Source: Arthrobacter sp. StoSoilB20 (GTDB lineage: Bacteria; Actinomycetota; Actinomycetes; Actinomycetales; Micrococcaceae). From it: a stretch of DNA of 64,000 bases. Where the stretch lies: contig NZ_AP024651.1 in assembly GCF_019977295.1 (NCBI RefSeq), forward strand, positions 1,674,001 to 1,738,000. The letters are read 5' to 3'. This document shows, in pieces, positions 51,098-59,500 of the stretch; positions within the stretch are counted from its first letter, which is position 1; every line of letters begins with the position of its first letter. Position numbers and translations under genes: made by a program. The notes beneath the pieces were generated by a model. That model worked only from the letters and a program-made list of their open reading frames with translations. It searched no databases and was not told where the DNA came from.

Positions 51098-52102
51098 TCA
51101 GCGCGTTGCAAAAGCGGCATCGAAGGCGGCAGCCGGAGGGCGTATGCCGGCCAACTCCCGGACCATGCGCAGCGCCTGGGGAGCGCCGAGCAGCCGGTCC
51201 ATGCCGGCGTCCTCCCACTCGATGCTGGTTGGGCCTTCATAACCAATGGCGTTGAGGGTGCGGAAGATCGGCTCCCAGTTCACATCGCCGTGGCCGGCGG
51301 TGACGAAGTCCCACCCCCGGCGGGGATCAGCCCAGGGCAAATGCGACCCCAGCCTGCCGTTGCGTCCATTGAGTTGCCGGACGGATTCCTTCACGTGGAC
51401 GTGGAAGATCTTGTCCGCGAAGTCCTGGAGGAACATCGTGGGGTCAAGGTCCTGCCAGATGAAATGGGAGGGATCGAAGTTGAGGCCAAAGTTTGGCCGG
51501 TGGCCCATCGCTTCCAAGGCACGCTTGGTGGTCCAGTAGTCATAGGCGATTTCAGAGGGATGGACTTCCAGGGCGAATCGGACGCCTTCTTCGTCAAACA
51601 CATCCATGATGGGGTTCCAACGATCCGCGAAGTCCTGGTAGCCGCGCTCGATCATGGCCTCGGATGCGGGCGGGAACATGGCCACGCACTTCCATATGGA
51701 TGAGCCGGTAAAGCCCGTCACCGTCTTCACCCCAAGCTTTGCCGCAGCACGGGCGGTGGTCTTCATGACTTCGGCGGCCCGTTGCCGGACCCCCTCCGGA
51801 TCCCCATCGCCCCAGACTGAAGGGCTGAGGATATCCTGGTGGCGTTCATCAATGGGGTCATCACACACCGCTTGGCCGGTGAGGTGGTTGGCGATCGCGT
51901 GGACGCTCAGTTGGTGCTTGTCCAGGATGTCCAGCTTTTCCTGCAGGTAGCCCTCATCCTCCACCACACGCTGCGGGTCCAAGTGGTCTCCCCAGCACGC
52001 GATCTCCAAACCGTCGAAGCCCCACTCGCCGGCGAGCCGGGCTACTTCCTCAAACGGAAGATCGGCCCACTGGCCAGTGAACAGGGTGATGGGTCGGTTC
52101 AT
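51098..52102 (-). CDS. Xylose-isomerase-like TIM-barrel protein (sugar epimerase/isomerase)
   Basis: 334 aa. AP-endonuclease-2/xylose-isomerase-like barrel. WADLPFEEVARLAGEWGFDGLEI, ALEVHPSEIAYDYWTTKRAL, NFGLNFDPSHFIWQDLDP and FHVHVKESV contain the usual metal ligands Glu, Asp, His. Start at 52102 follows AGAGGA; an upstream in-frame start would add five residues. Such proteins act as keto-sugar isomerases, epimerases or C-glycoside-3-oxide eliminases; which one applies here is open. Confidence 0.88.
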   Translation of the reverse strand: MNRPITLFTGQWADLPFEEVARLAGEWGFDGLEIACWGDHLDPQRVVEDEGYLQEKLDILDKHQLSVHAIANHLTGQAVCDDPIDERHQDILSPSVWGDGDPEGVRQRAAEVMKTTARAAAKLGVKTVTGFTGSSIWKCVAMFPPASEAMIERGYQDFADRWNPIMDVFDEEGVRFALEVHPSEIAYDYWTTKRALEAMGHRPNFGLNFDPSHFIWQDLDPTMFLQDFADKIFHVHVKESVRQLNGRNGRLGSHLPWADPRRGWDFVTAGHGDVNWEPIFRTLNAIGYEGPTSIEWEDAGMDRLLGAPQALRMVRELAGIRPPAAAFDAAFATR

Positions 52103-52113
52103 GGTTTTTCCTC

Positions 52114-53334
52114 TCACACGTTCTGCCAGTGGCTGGCGTTCTCTGCGCTCGCCTCTACCGCGGCCAGCACCTTTTGCACCTGCAATGCGTCAGCGAACGA
52201 CGGCGTGGGCTGCTCGCCTGCGCCGATGGCCGTGACGAGGTCCACCACCTGATGCGTGAAGCCGTGCTCATAGCCCAGGCCGTGGCCGGTGGGCCACCAA
52301 TTGGCGGTGTAGGGGTGGGATGGTTCGGTGACCATGATCTTCCGGAAGCCTGCATCCGGTTCCAGCGCGGAATCGTAAAACTGCAAGGAGTTCATGTCCT
52401 CGAAGTCGAACGCGATCGATCCCTTGGTGCCGTTCAGTTCCAGGCGCATGGCGTTCTTGCGTCCCAGGGCAAAACGGGTTGCTTCGAAGATGCCAATGGG
52501 CCCGCTGGTGGTGCTGCCCGGTGAGCCGGCGGCAGCACCGGCGTCGGGCGTGGCCTCGAAACGGGCGGTAAAGAGCGCTGCGTCATCCACCGTGACCGGA
52601 CCGCGTGGACCATCGGCACCACCATGGCCACCCAGGCCCACGAGGTCACCGCCCACCGGGCGCTCCTTCACGAAGGTTTCCAACAGTGCCGAAACGCCAG
52701 TGATGTTCAGCCCGGTGATCCACTGGGCGGCGTCGATGCTGTGCGCGCCGATGTCACCGAGTGACCCGGACCCGGATTTGGACTTATCCAGCCGCCAGGT
52801 CAGTGGGGCATCGGCGTCGCTGAGCCAGTCCTGGAGGTATTGGGCCCGGACGTGCCGGATATCGCCCAGCCGGCCGTCCTCCACCATCCGCTTGGCCAAC
52901 GCCAAAGCAGGGGTGCGCCGGTAGCTGAAGCCGCACATGGAGAACACACCACGCTCGGCCGCAGCCTGGGCGACGAGCGTCATTTTTTCGGCTTCTTCCA
53001 CCGAATTTGCCAAGGGCTTTTCGCACAGGACGTGCTTACCGGCTTCAAGGGCGGCGATCGCTATTTCGGCGTGGGTGTTCCCGGGGGTGCAGATGTCGAT
53101 GAGGTCGATGTCATCGCGCTCGATCAGGCGGCGCCAATCGGTCTCAGTGGATGCCCAGCCGTATTTGCCTGCCGCGGCCCGGACAGCGTCACCATTCCGG
53201 CCGGCAACGGCTGTCAGTTCCGGAGCGAGGGGAAGATCAAAGAAGCGCGGTGCGGTGCGCCAGGCATGGGAATGGGCGGCGCCCATGAAGGCATAGCCCA
53301 CCATGCCCACGCGCAGCGGTTGGAGGTCCGTCAT
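52114..53334 (-). CDS. Gfo/Idh/MocA oxidoreductase 2
   Basis: 406 aa. Rossmann start LRVGMVGYAFMGAAHSHAW, EKP motif CEKPLANSVEEAE, and C-terminal GSLGDIGAHSIDAAQWI. A Gly/Ala/Pro-rich insertion of about 30 residues lies in the middle (around GGHGGADGPRGP and GAAAGSPGS). It is a paralogue of the oxidoreductase at 49252, not a close copy. Placed between the ABC permeases and the TIM-barrel gene; likely oxidises or reduces the imported sugar. Confidence 0.9.
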   Translation of the reverse strand: MTDLQPLRVGMVGYAFMGAAHSHAWRTAPRFFDLPLAPELTAVAGRNGDAVRAAAGKYGWASTETDWRRLIERDDIDLIDICTPGNTHAEIAIAALEAGKHVLCEKPLANSVEEAEKMTLVAQAAAERGVFSMCGFSYRRTPALALAKRMVEDGRLGDIRHVRAQYLQDWLSDADAPLTWRLDKSKSGSGSLGDIGAHSIDAAQWITGLNITGVSALLETFVKERPVGGDLVGLGGHGGADGPRGPVTVDDAALFTARFEATPDAGAAAGSPGSTTSGPIGIFEATRFALGRKNAMRLELNGTKGSIAFDFEDMNSLQFYDSALEPDAGFRKIMVTEPSHPYTANWWPTGHGLGYEHGFTHQVVDLVTAIGAGEQPTPSFADALQVQKVLAAVEASAENASHWQNV

Positions 53335-53364
53335 CTGAATCCTTTCTGGTTGGTGGAAGCCCGT

Positions 53365-54264
53365 TTACTTGCTGAAACCAGCAGTCAGGCCGCTGAGCAA
53401 CTGCCGGCGCGCCACGACGTAGATCACCAGCAAGGGAAGCGTGGCCAGCACCACGGAGGCGAGTACTGCGGGGATGTTGACGCTGAACTCACCCTGGAAG
53501 GTCCACAGCGACAACGGCAGGACCCTGGTGTCGGGGCTTTGGGTGAGGATCAGCGGGAACAGAAATCCGTTCCACACGTGCAGTGCGTTGTAGATGCCAA
53601 CCGTGATGACGGCGGGCTTGGTCATGGGCAGTGCGAGCCGCCACATCATGGCCCAATCGGAACAACCGTCCAGCCGCATCGATTCAAAGAGCTCGTTGGG
53701 AACATCGCGCATGAAGTTGGACAGGATGAGCACGGAGACCGGGATCGCAAAGGCAATGGAGGGCAGGATCAGCGCCAGCAGCGTGTCGTACATGTGCGCC
53801 TTGGTGATCATCCAATAGATGGGAATGATGGTTGCGTGCAACGGGATCGCAAGACCCAGCAGGAAAACGTTGTTGGTCCAGCCGAGGAACCGTCCTTTGC
53901 CGCGGACGATCGCGTAGGCGGCCATGAAGGCGACGAACAGTGCCGGGACCACGCTGCCCACGGTAACGATGAGGCTGTTGGTGAAGTACTTGGCGAAATC
54001 GTTCTCCAGGACCAGCTTGTAGTTCTCCAAGGTGGGCTCGGCAGGAGGCAGCATCGGATTGGAAGTGAAGAACCCTGCCTGGTTTTTCAGGCTGGTGATC
54101 ACTACGTAGTACACCGGTACGATGATGACCGCCAGCCACAGCCAGCCACCCAGCCCGCCCAGGAAGTTTGGCCGCGCGCGGCCAAGCTTTGGAGCCCGAC
54201 GCCGGTTGGTCCCTTGTTGTGGCATTGTCGCCGGGGGTGTGGGCAATTGTGTTGTGGCAGCCAT
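53365..54264 (-). CDS. Carbohydrate ABC transporter permease (MalG type)
   Basis: 299 aa, six membrane helices after a Pro/Thr-rich N-terminus. The cytoplasmic EAA loop is ELFESMRLDGCSDWAMMWRL followed by ALPMTKPA. Part of a CUT1 importer with the next permease and the binding protein. The ATG overlaps the end of the upstream permease gene by one base (both use 54264). No ATPase gene is in the operon, so a shared MsmK/UgpC-type ATPase is expected. Confidence 0.93.
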   Translation of the reverse strand: MAATTQLPTPPATMPQQGTNRRRAPKLGRARPNFLGGLGGWLWLAVIIVPVYYVVITSLKNQAGFFTSNPMLPPAEPTLENYKLVLENDFAKYFTNSLIVTVGSVVPALFVAFMAAYAIVRGKGRFLGWTNNVFLLGLAIPLHATIIPIYWMITKAHMYDTLLALILPSIAFAIPVSVLILSNFMRDVPNELFESMRLDGCSDWAMMWRLALPMTKPAVITVGIYNALHVWNGFLFPLILTQSPDTRVLPLSLWTFQGEFSVNIPAVLASVVLATLPLLVIYVVARRQLLSGLTAGFSK

Positions 54265-55202
54265 TACGCACCTTCCAATTGGCTCGCGTTGCGGTTCTTG
54301 CCGCCGAGTCGTTGCAGGAACAAAGCCAAGGCCAGTCCGATGACAACGAGGATGACGCCCAGGGCGCTGGCCGCTCCCATGTCGTTGGCCTTGAAGCCGG
54401 TCAGGTACATGTGCAGCGGCAGGAGCCTGGTGGAGTAGCCGGGGCCACCGGCGGTCAGCACGAAGATCAGGTCGAAGTACGCCAGGGAACCCACCACCAT
54501 GAGGGTGGAGGAAGTAATCATGGTGTATTTGAGCTGCGGCAAGGTGATATTGAAGAACTGCTGGACACGGCCGGCACCGTCAATCTGGGCAGCTTCGTAC
54601 AGGGAAGCGGGAATCTGTCGAACGCCGCCTTGGTAGATCAGGGTGTGGAAGGGCACGAACTGCCAGGCGATCACGAAGACCACTACGAACAGCACCAGGT
54701 CCGAGTTGCCCAGCCAATCCTGGGCGAGGAAGGGCAGGCCCAATCCGGGACCGAGTCCGAAGTTCGGATCGAGCAACGCTTTGAAGGCGATGGCCACTGC
54801 TGCCGAGGAGAGGAGCAGCGGCACGAAGTAGAGGACCGCCAGTGCAGCGCGGTACTTCTGGCTGGCGGCTGTGAAGACCCCGAGCAAGAGGCTGATGGGG
54901 GCCTGGACAATGAAGGAGAAGAACATGATCTTGGCCGTCACCAACAAAGCGTTTCCGGTGACGGGATCGGCCAGGACCGTGTTCCAGCTGGACAGCCCGT
55001 CCAGTTTGATCTCTCCCAGTCCGTCCCAGCGGGTGAAGCTCAGGAACAGGACTCCCAGGAGCGGGAGGATGGCGAAAAGCATGAAGAAGGCCAGGGCGGG
55101 GACTGCCAGCCACCCCGACGGACCCTTTTCCAGGGTCCGACGGGTGCCTGCAGTGTGTCCGACGCCCAGCTCCTTGCGCGCAGTGGTGCTGGTTGCCGAC
55201 AC
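54264..55202 (-). CDS. Carbohydrate ABC transporter permease (MalF type)
   Basis: 312 aa, six membrane helices. LAVPALAFFMLFAILPLLGVLFLSF in helix 1 and EAA loop SLYEAAQIDGAGRVQQFFNI then TLPQLKYT identify the family. Four bases separate it from the binding-protein gene. Forms the channel with the MalG-type partner. Confidence 0.93.
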   Translation of the reverse strand: MSATSTTARKELGVGHTAGTRRTLEKGPSGWLAVPALAFFMLFAILPLLGVLFLSFTRWDGLGEIKLDGLSSWNTVLADPVTGNALLVTAKIMFFSFIVQAPISLLLGVFTAASQKYRAALAVLYFVPLLLSSAAVAIAFKALLDPNFGLGPGLGLPFLAQDWLGNSDLVLFVVVFVIAWQFVPFHTLIYQGGVRQIPASLYEAAQIDGAGRVQQFFNITLPQLKYTMITSSTLMVVGSLAYFDLIFVLTAGGPGYSTRLLPLHMYLTGFKANDMGAASALGVILVVIGLALALFLQRLGGKNRNASQLEGA

Positions 55203-55206
55203 TGGA

Positions 55207-56526
55207 TTACTTCCCGATTGTCGCGTTCATAGTGGAAGCGAACTGCTCAGGAGTGATCTTCTTCAGGAAGATCTGGTCCAGGTTGGCCAGCATGGCATCT
55301 CCCTGGGCAGGGCTCAGGGCCTGGTCCCAGGAAAGCGTGAAGTCCGGGGCGTCCTTGGCCATGCCGTACACGTAGGTCAGGAAGTCCTTGTCAGGGGAAG
55401 CCGCGAGCTTGTCCTCAATACCTGTTACCACGGGTACTGCTCCTGAGTTGATCAGGCTTTGGACGTTCTCATCGTTGAACATTCCGTCCTTGACGTATTC
55501 GAGGGCGGTTTTCTTCTGCTCTTCGGTGGCCTTGGAAGACACGGACCAGAAGTTGGAAGGGTTTCCCACAACGTTGGCCGGATCACCCTTGCCACCTTCA
55601 ACGGTGGGGAAGGGGATGTAGCCGAGCTTGCCGCTTGAGACGAAGTCGGCCGCGTCCTTCTTCATGCCTTGGTAGATCCAGCTGCCCTGCAGGATCATGG
55701 CGGCCTTGCCGGTGTACAGGAGGGCCTGGTCGGCGTTGCTGTCAGCGGCAATGGAGGAGAATCCGTTGATGAATCCTCCGGCATCGGCCAGTTCCTGGAT
55801 CTTCTTCAGTGCTTCCAGCACAGCGGGGTCGGACCACGCGCCGGGCTTGTTCGCTGCGATGTTGGCAAATACCTCGGGTCCTCCGATCCGGTCCACCAGG
55901 TATTCAAGCCACATCAGGTCCGGCCACTTGGACTGGCCACCCAGGGAGAAGGGCGCCACGCCGGCTTCCTTGAACTTAGGGACCAGTGCCATCAGCTCAT
56001 CCCAGGTCTTGGGCGGTTGTGCTCCGACCTTGTCGAAGACTTCCTTGTTGTAGTAGAGGACTACGGGCTGCACTTTGTTGTTCGGGAGTGCGTAGGTCTT
56101 GCCGTCGATCACGCCGCTCTCAAGGATGGAGGGGAGGTAGCGGCTCTGGACGTCGGGGTTCTCCTTGAGGAATCCCGTCAGGTCATCCACCTGTCCGGCG
56201 TCGACGTAGGACTTCAGGACCCCGCCGCCCCAGCCGTAAACCAGCGTGGGTCCCTGGCCTGCGCCGACGGCGGTGCGGACCTTGGTCTTGTAGGCATCGT
56301 TGGCGAAGAAGTCGAGCTTGATGGCGGAATCCGGGTGGGACTTGTTCCACGAATCCACTGACGCTTGGAACACGGGCTGGTCACCACCGGTAAGTCCCCA
56401 CATGGTGGCCGAGTCCGCGGAAGCGCCCGATCCGGCCGGGCCGGAGGATCCGCAGGCTACGAGTGAGATCGACAATGCCGCTGCAGAAACGGCCAGTCCG
56501 GCGGTGCGCAACTTGAGATTATTCAT
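55207..56526 (-). CDS. Sugar-binding lipoprotein of the ABC importer
   Basis: 439 aa. Signal peptide with lipobox LVAC (Cys25) after a 12-residue hydrophobic core, so it is a lipid-anchored binding protein on the outer face. Extracellular solute-binding family 1: SATMWGLTGGDQPVFQASVD, YNKEVFDKVGAQPPKTWDEL, GKAAMILQGSWIYQGM. First gene of the sugar operon and divergent from the LacI gene. I use the ATG at 56526 because the signal peptide begins there; longer in-frame starts to 56634 are not credible. Confidence 0.92.
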   Translation of the reverse strand: MNNLKLRTAGLAVSAAALSISLVACGSSGPAGSGASADSATMWGLTGGDQPVFQASVDSWNKSHPDSAIKLDFFANDAYKTKVRTAVGAGQGPTLVYGWGGGVLKSYVDAGQVDDLTGFLKENPDVQSRYLPSILESGVIDGKTYALPNNKVQPVVLYYNKEVFDKVGAQPPKTWDELMALVPKFKEAGVAPFSLGGQSKWPDLMWLEYLVDRIGGPEVFANIAANKPGAWSDPAVLEALKKIQELADAGGFINGFSSIAADSNADQALLYTGKAAMILQGSWIYQGMKKDAADFVSSGKLGYIPFPTVEGGKGDPANVVGNPSNFWSVSSKATEEQKKTALEYVKDGMFNDENVQSLINSGAVPVVTGIEDKLAASPDKDFLTYVYGMAKDAPDFTLSWDQALSPAQGDAMLANLDQIFLKKITPEQFASTMNATIGK

Positions 56527-56636
56527 GTGCAGTTTCCATTCGTCCTTCGGGCTCGACGCTGATTGCCCGGTTGTGCGTGTAAAAAGCCACACTCCGCGGT
56601 TTAGGAGATCGACTTCGATCCCTGGTTCCAGCAACT

Positions 56637-56798
56637 TTTCGAAATGTTTCGTAAGTCCTTTCGGAAGTGCCCACCAAACTTAGCCGTGACCCGCATCACC
56701 GTCAAGGCCTTCTATGGAACGAATTCGTTCTGGTTGCTGTCCTGTTGACGAGAACCCCGCCATCAATGCAGACTGTCATCAACCGAAACTTTTCGAAA
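56637..56798. promoter_or_regulatory. Array of TTTCGAAA-type boxes and a 14-bp palindrome, LacI-family operators
   Basis: TTTCGAAA at 56637-56644 and 56791-56798, variants TTTCGTAA at 56647-56654 and CTTTCGGAAG at 56658-56667, plus the perfect palindrome GAACGAATTCGTTC at 56717-56730. All lie between the binding-protein and lacI starts. The pattern fits a LacI-type regulator acting on both divergent promoters. Confidence 0.65.
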
Positions 56799-56807
56799 GC
56801 GGTAGCC

Positions 56808-57947
56808 GTGAGCCTCAACGAACGACCCTCCAAACTGACCCTTTCCGCCGTGGCGCAAGAGGTGGGCGTCTCCGTGCCCACCGTGTCCAAAGTGGTCAAT
56901 GGGCGTGAAGACGTGGCACAGGGGACCCGTGCCCGGGTCTTGGCCGCCCTGCAACGGACCGGATATAAATCCCCGCTCCAGCGCAAAGCCAATCCCGTCC
57001 AGAGGACCGTCGAAGCGGTGTTTGACTCCCTGAACTCGGCCTACAACATGGAAGTCCTCAAAGGGATCATGGAGCAGGCCAACGTTTCGGACATGGAAGT
57101 GATCCTTTCCGTGACCGGGCTGCAGGCAGCACCGCCGCTGGGTCCGGAAGAACGCGCGCAGCGGATGGTCGACGAAGGCCGCAGCGGCATGATCGTGGTC
57201 ACCTCGGCATTCGGAACAGCCCACCTGGAAGCTTTCCAGAGGCGCCAAATCCCCATTGTGGTCATCGACCCGCTGAATCCCCCTCCCGCTGACCTGTTCA
57301 GCGTGGGCGCCAGCAACTGGGCAGGTGGAAAGGTCGCCGCCACCCACCTCCTGGAGCTGGGGCATCGACGCATCGCCTACATCGGCGGTCCTGCCACGGC
57401 CGAATGCAGCCAGGCCCGGCTCCACGGCTATATGGCCGCACTCATGGCAGAAGGCATCACCGTGGAGCATGAATATGTTTCTGCAGGCCAGTTCCGGCCC
57501 GAGAATGGAGCGGCAGCCTTCAAGGCACTGGTGGCACTGGAAGATCCGCCCACGGCCGTCTTTGCCGGCAGCGACAGCATTGCCATGGGTGTCCTGGCCG
57601 AGGCACGCAGGCAAGGGATCCGGATCCCCGAGGACATGAGCCTGGTCGGGTTCGATGGAACCTACCAAGCCGAGGAGTCCACGCCGCCGCTGACCTCGGT
57701 GAGCCAGCCCCTCCAGGAAATAGGGCGATCGGCGCTGAACTTCATCCTTCGCCAAATGCAAGGTGAAGACATCGACTCGCGGCGCGTCGAACTTGCAACA
57801 CACTTGGTGGTTCGTGAGTCCACGGCCCCGCCAAGGGATTCAGCCTCAGCGCCGGCAAGGGAGGCAGGCTCAGCGCCGGCACGGGAATCAGCCTCAGCGC
57901 CGGCACAGGAATCAGCCTCAGCGCCGAAGCCGGCGTCCCGGGCCTGA
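56808..57947 (+). CDS. LacI-family transcriptional regulator with repeat tail
   Basis: 379 aa from the GTG at 56808; an ATG at 56766 is possible but would put a TTTCGAAA box inside the coding region. LacI helix-turn-helix and hinge: LTLSAVAQEVGVSVPTVSKV and TRARVLAALQRTGY; ligand domain with FAGSDSIAMGVLAEARRQGI and VGFDGTYQAEESTPPLTSVS. The last about 45 residues are a low-complexity tail of 8-residue SASAPARE-type repeats not found in normal LacI proteins. Regulates the sugar operon divergently. 3' end overlaps the convergent LMF gene by 30 bp. Confidence 0.9.
   Translation: MSLNERPSKLTLSAVAQEVGVSVPTVSKVVNGREDVAQGTRARVLAALQRTGYKSPLQRKANPVQRTVEAVFDSLNSAYNMEVLKGIMEQANVSDMEVILSVTGLQAAPPLGPEERAQRMVDEGRSGMIVVTSAFGTAHLEAFQRRQIPIVVIDPLNPPPADLFSVGASNWAGGKVAATHLLELGHRRIAYIGGPATAECSQARLHGYMAALMAEGITVEHEYVSAGQFRPENGAAAFKALVALEDPPTAVFAGSDSIAMGVLAEARRQGIRIPEDMSLVGFDGTYQAEESTPPLTSVSQPLQEIGRSALNFILRQMQGEDIDSRRVELATHLVVRESTAPPRDSASAPAREAGSAPARESASAPAQESASAPKPASRA
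57839..57926 (+). repeat. 24-bp tandem repeats in the lacI 3' end
   Basis: Three full 24-bp units (57839-57862, 57863-57886, 57887-57910) and a partial fourth, unit like TCAGCCTCAGCGCCGGCACG. Each unit encodes eight residues (about SASAPARE), so copy changes keep the frame. The last unit overlaps the end of the antisense LMF gene. Confidence 0.88.
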
Positions 57948-59378
57948 CTGCACCGGCGGAACAGCGTCGTACAGGAACACCCTTACCCAACGCTCGCCCG
58001 TCGCGCGGAACTCCGCCCGGCTGGCAAAACGGTAGAGGTAGCTGCGCGCCCGCACCCAACGGGGGCGTTCGCCGTCGAACGGGTCCTGGCGAAGCAGCCC
58101 AAGCGTCGGCTTGTCCGCCTCCAGGAGCCTGTCCAGGAAGGCGTAAAACCAGTCCTCGTGAACGGTCCGCAATGGCAGGAACCACATGAGCCAATCCAGG
58201 CGCAGATGGTACGGCGCCCATTGCCGGGGTAGTCGGCGGACATCGCCGGGCTTGCCCTTGAAGCCATACTCGGACCACCGCTCATCCGGGGCCAGGGGGT
58301 CGTCATCCATGGTGCCCTCAACCACGATCTCAATGCGCTGTTTCGTCACTGTCCCGAAAGCGCCGTAGGCATTGACCAGGCGCCAGCGGTTGAAACTGGC
58401 ATTCATCATCTGCCGACTGGAGAACAGATTCAGGAGCGGACGGTAGCTGCATACCAACAACAGGACAGTCACAGACACGACGACGGCGAACCACCACAGG
58501 GGCGTATCGGCGCCCTGGTGCCAGTCACGTGGGATGAACGGAAAGACGGCGTGGACCACGGGGTCGCTGACGGCAGCAAAAGCCAGGACAATCGCCACCC
58601 AGTTCAGCCACGCGAAGTTTCCGGTGCCCACCAACCACAGTTGCGTGATGATGACAATTCCTGCGGCAATGCTTGCCAGTGGCTGTGGCGCGAAGAGGAA
58701 GAACGGCACCACCAGCTGCGCGAAATGGTTGCCCACCACTTCCACTTTGTGCAGCGGCCGCGGGAGCAGGTGCGCCTGCCTGCTGAGCGGACCCGGCATC
58801 GGCTGGGTCTCGTGGTGATAGAATATGGCGGTCATGTCCCGCCACTCCCTGCCCCCGCGGATCTTGATCATCCCGGCCCCGAACTCAAGCCGGAAGACCA
58901 GCCACACGATGAGGACCAGGATGGTGGTTGGTGGGGGCGTACGGTCCGAACCGAGGAAAGCCACGGTGAAGCCGGCCTCAAGCAGCAGAATCTCCCAGCC
59001 AAAGCCGTAGAACGTCTGGCCGACGTTGACGATTGACATGTACAGGAACCACAACGTCAGGAAAGCCAGCATCGGCAGCCACGGAGGGCCGGTTTGCGGC
59101 AGCCCTGCAACCAGCAGGGCTGCCACCCCTATCCCTGTCCAACAGACTGTTCTCAAAAGCGCATCCGAATAGCGCCAGCGGAAGAGCGTGGGCCTGCCCA
59201 GCTTGCGTGCCAGGTCCAGGAAAGCCGGAACGGGCAACAGGCCGCGCTCGCCGAGGAGGGCCGGGAACTGGTTCACCGTGGAGAGGAAGGCAACCAGGTA
59301 CAGCGCAGCGGTGCCGCGCTGCAATACCTGCCGGGCAAATTCGTAGTCCCAAGCATCCAACCAGGACAACCACTCCAC
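57918..59378 (-). CDS. Lipase maturation factor family membrane protein
   Basis: 486 aa. Eight or so membrane helices in the first 330 residues, with YGFGWEILLLEAGFTVAF, FGAGMIKIRGGREWRDMTA and FYHHETQPMPGPLS, the signature stretch of LMF1-like proteins; C-terminal soluble part with APYHLRLDWLMWFLPL. In animals LMF1 helps lipases fold; the bacterial role is unknown. TACCGT exactly 6 nt before the GTG marks a leaderless start. Convergent 30-bp overlap with lacI. Confidence 0.9.
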   Translation of the reverse strand: MEWLSWLDAWDYEFARQVLQRGTAALYLVAFLSTVNQFPALLGERGLLPVPAFLDLARKLGRPTLFRWRYSDALLRTVCWTGIGVAALLVAGLPQTGPPWLPMLAFLTLWFLYMSIVNVGQTFYGFGWEILLLEAGFTVAFLGSDRTPPPTTILVLIVWLVFRLEFGAGMIKIRGGREWRDMTAIFYHHETQPMPGPLSRQAHLLPRPLHKVEVVGNHFAQLVVPFFLFAPQPLASIAAGIVIITQLWLVGTGNFAWLNWVAIVLAFAAVSDPVVHAVFPFIPRDWHQGADTPLWWFAVVVSVTVLLLVCSYRPLLNLFSSRQMMNASFNRWRLVNAYGAFGTVTKQRIEIVVEGTMDDDPLAPDERWSEYGFKGKPGDVRRLPRQWAPYHLRLDWLMWFLPLRTVHEDWFYAFLDRLLEADKPTLGLLRQDPFDGERPRWVRARSYLYRFASRAEFRATGERWVRVFLYDAVPPVQSGPGRRLRR

Positions 59379-59390
59379 GGTTCCACGGTA
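59379..59390 (-). promoter_or_regulatory. Probable -10 box of the LMF-like gene
   Basis: Minus-strand TACCGT (59390-59385), 6 nt, GTG at 59378. No ribosome site. Confidence 0.5.
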
Positions 59391-59422
59391 CGCGCGGAAG
59401 AATGATGGTCAAGAAGTACCGT

Positions 59423-59456
59423 TTCTCCACATAGGCCCGGCTTCTCCACATGGGCC
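59423..59456 (+). repeat. Two direct copies of a 15-bp element
   Basis: TTCTCCACATAGGCC and TTCTCCACATGGGCC, 19 bp apart start to start, in the 122-bp gap between the LMF-like gene and dxr. Spacing near two helix turns would suit a dimeric or tandem regulator. Confidence 0.6.
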
Positions 59457-59488
59457 AGCCCGCGGTCGCGGGCTCCGTGGTGGGCTGG

Positions 59489-59500
59489 GATACTTGAACA
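59489..59500 (+). promoter_or_regulatory. Probable -10 box of leaderless dxr
   Basis: GATACT (59489-59494), 6 nt, ATG at 59501. No ribosome site. Confidence 0.45.
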
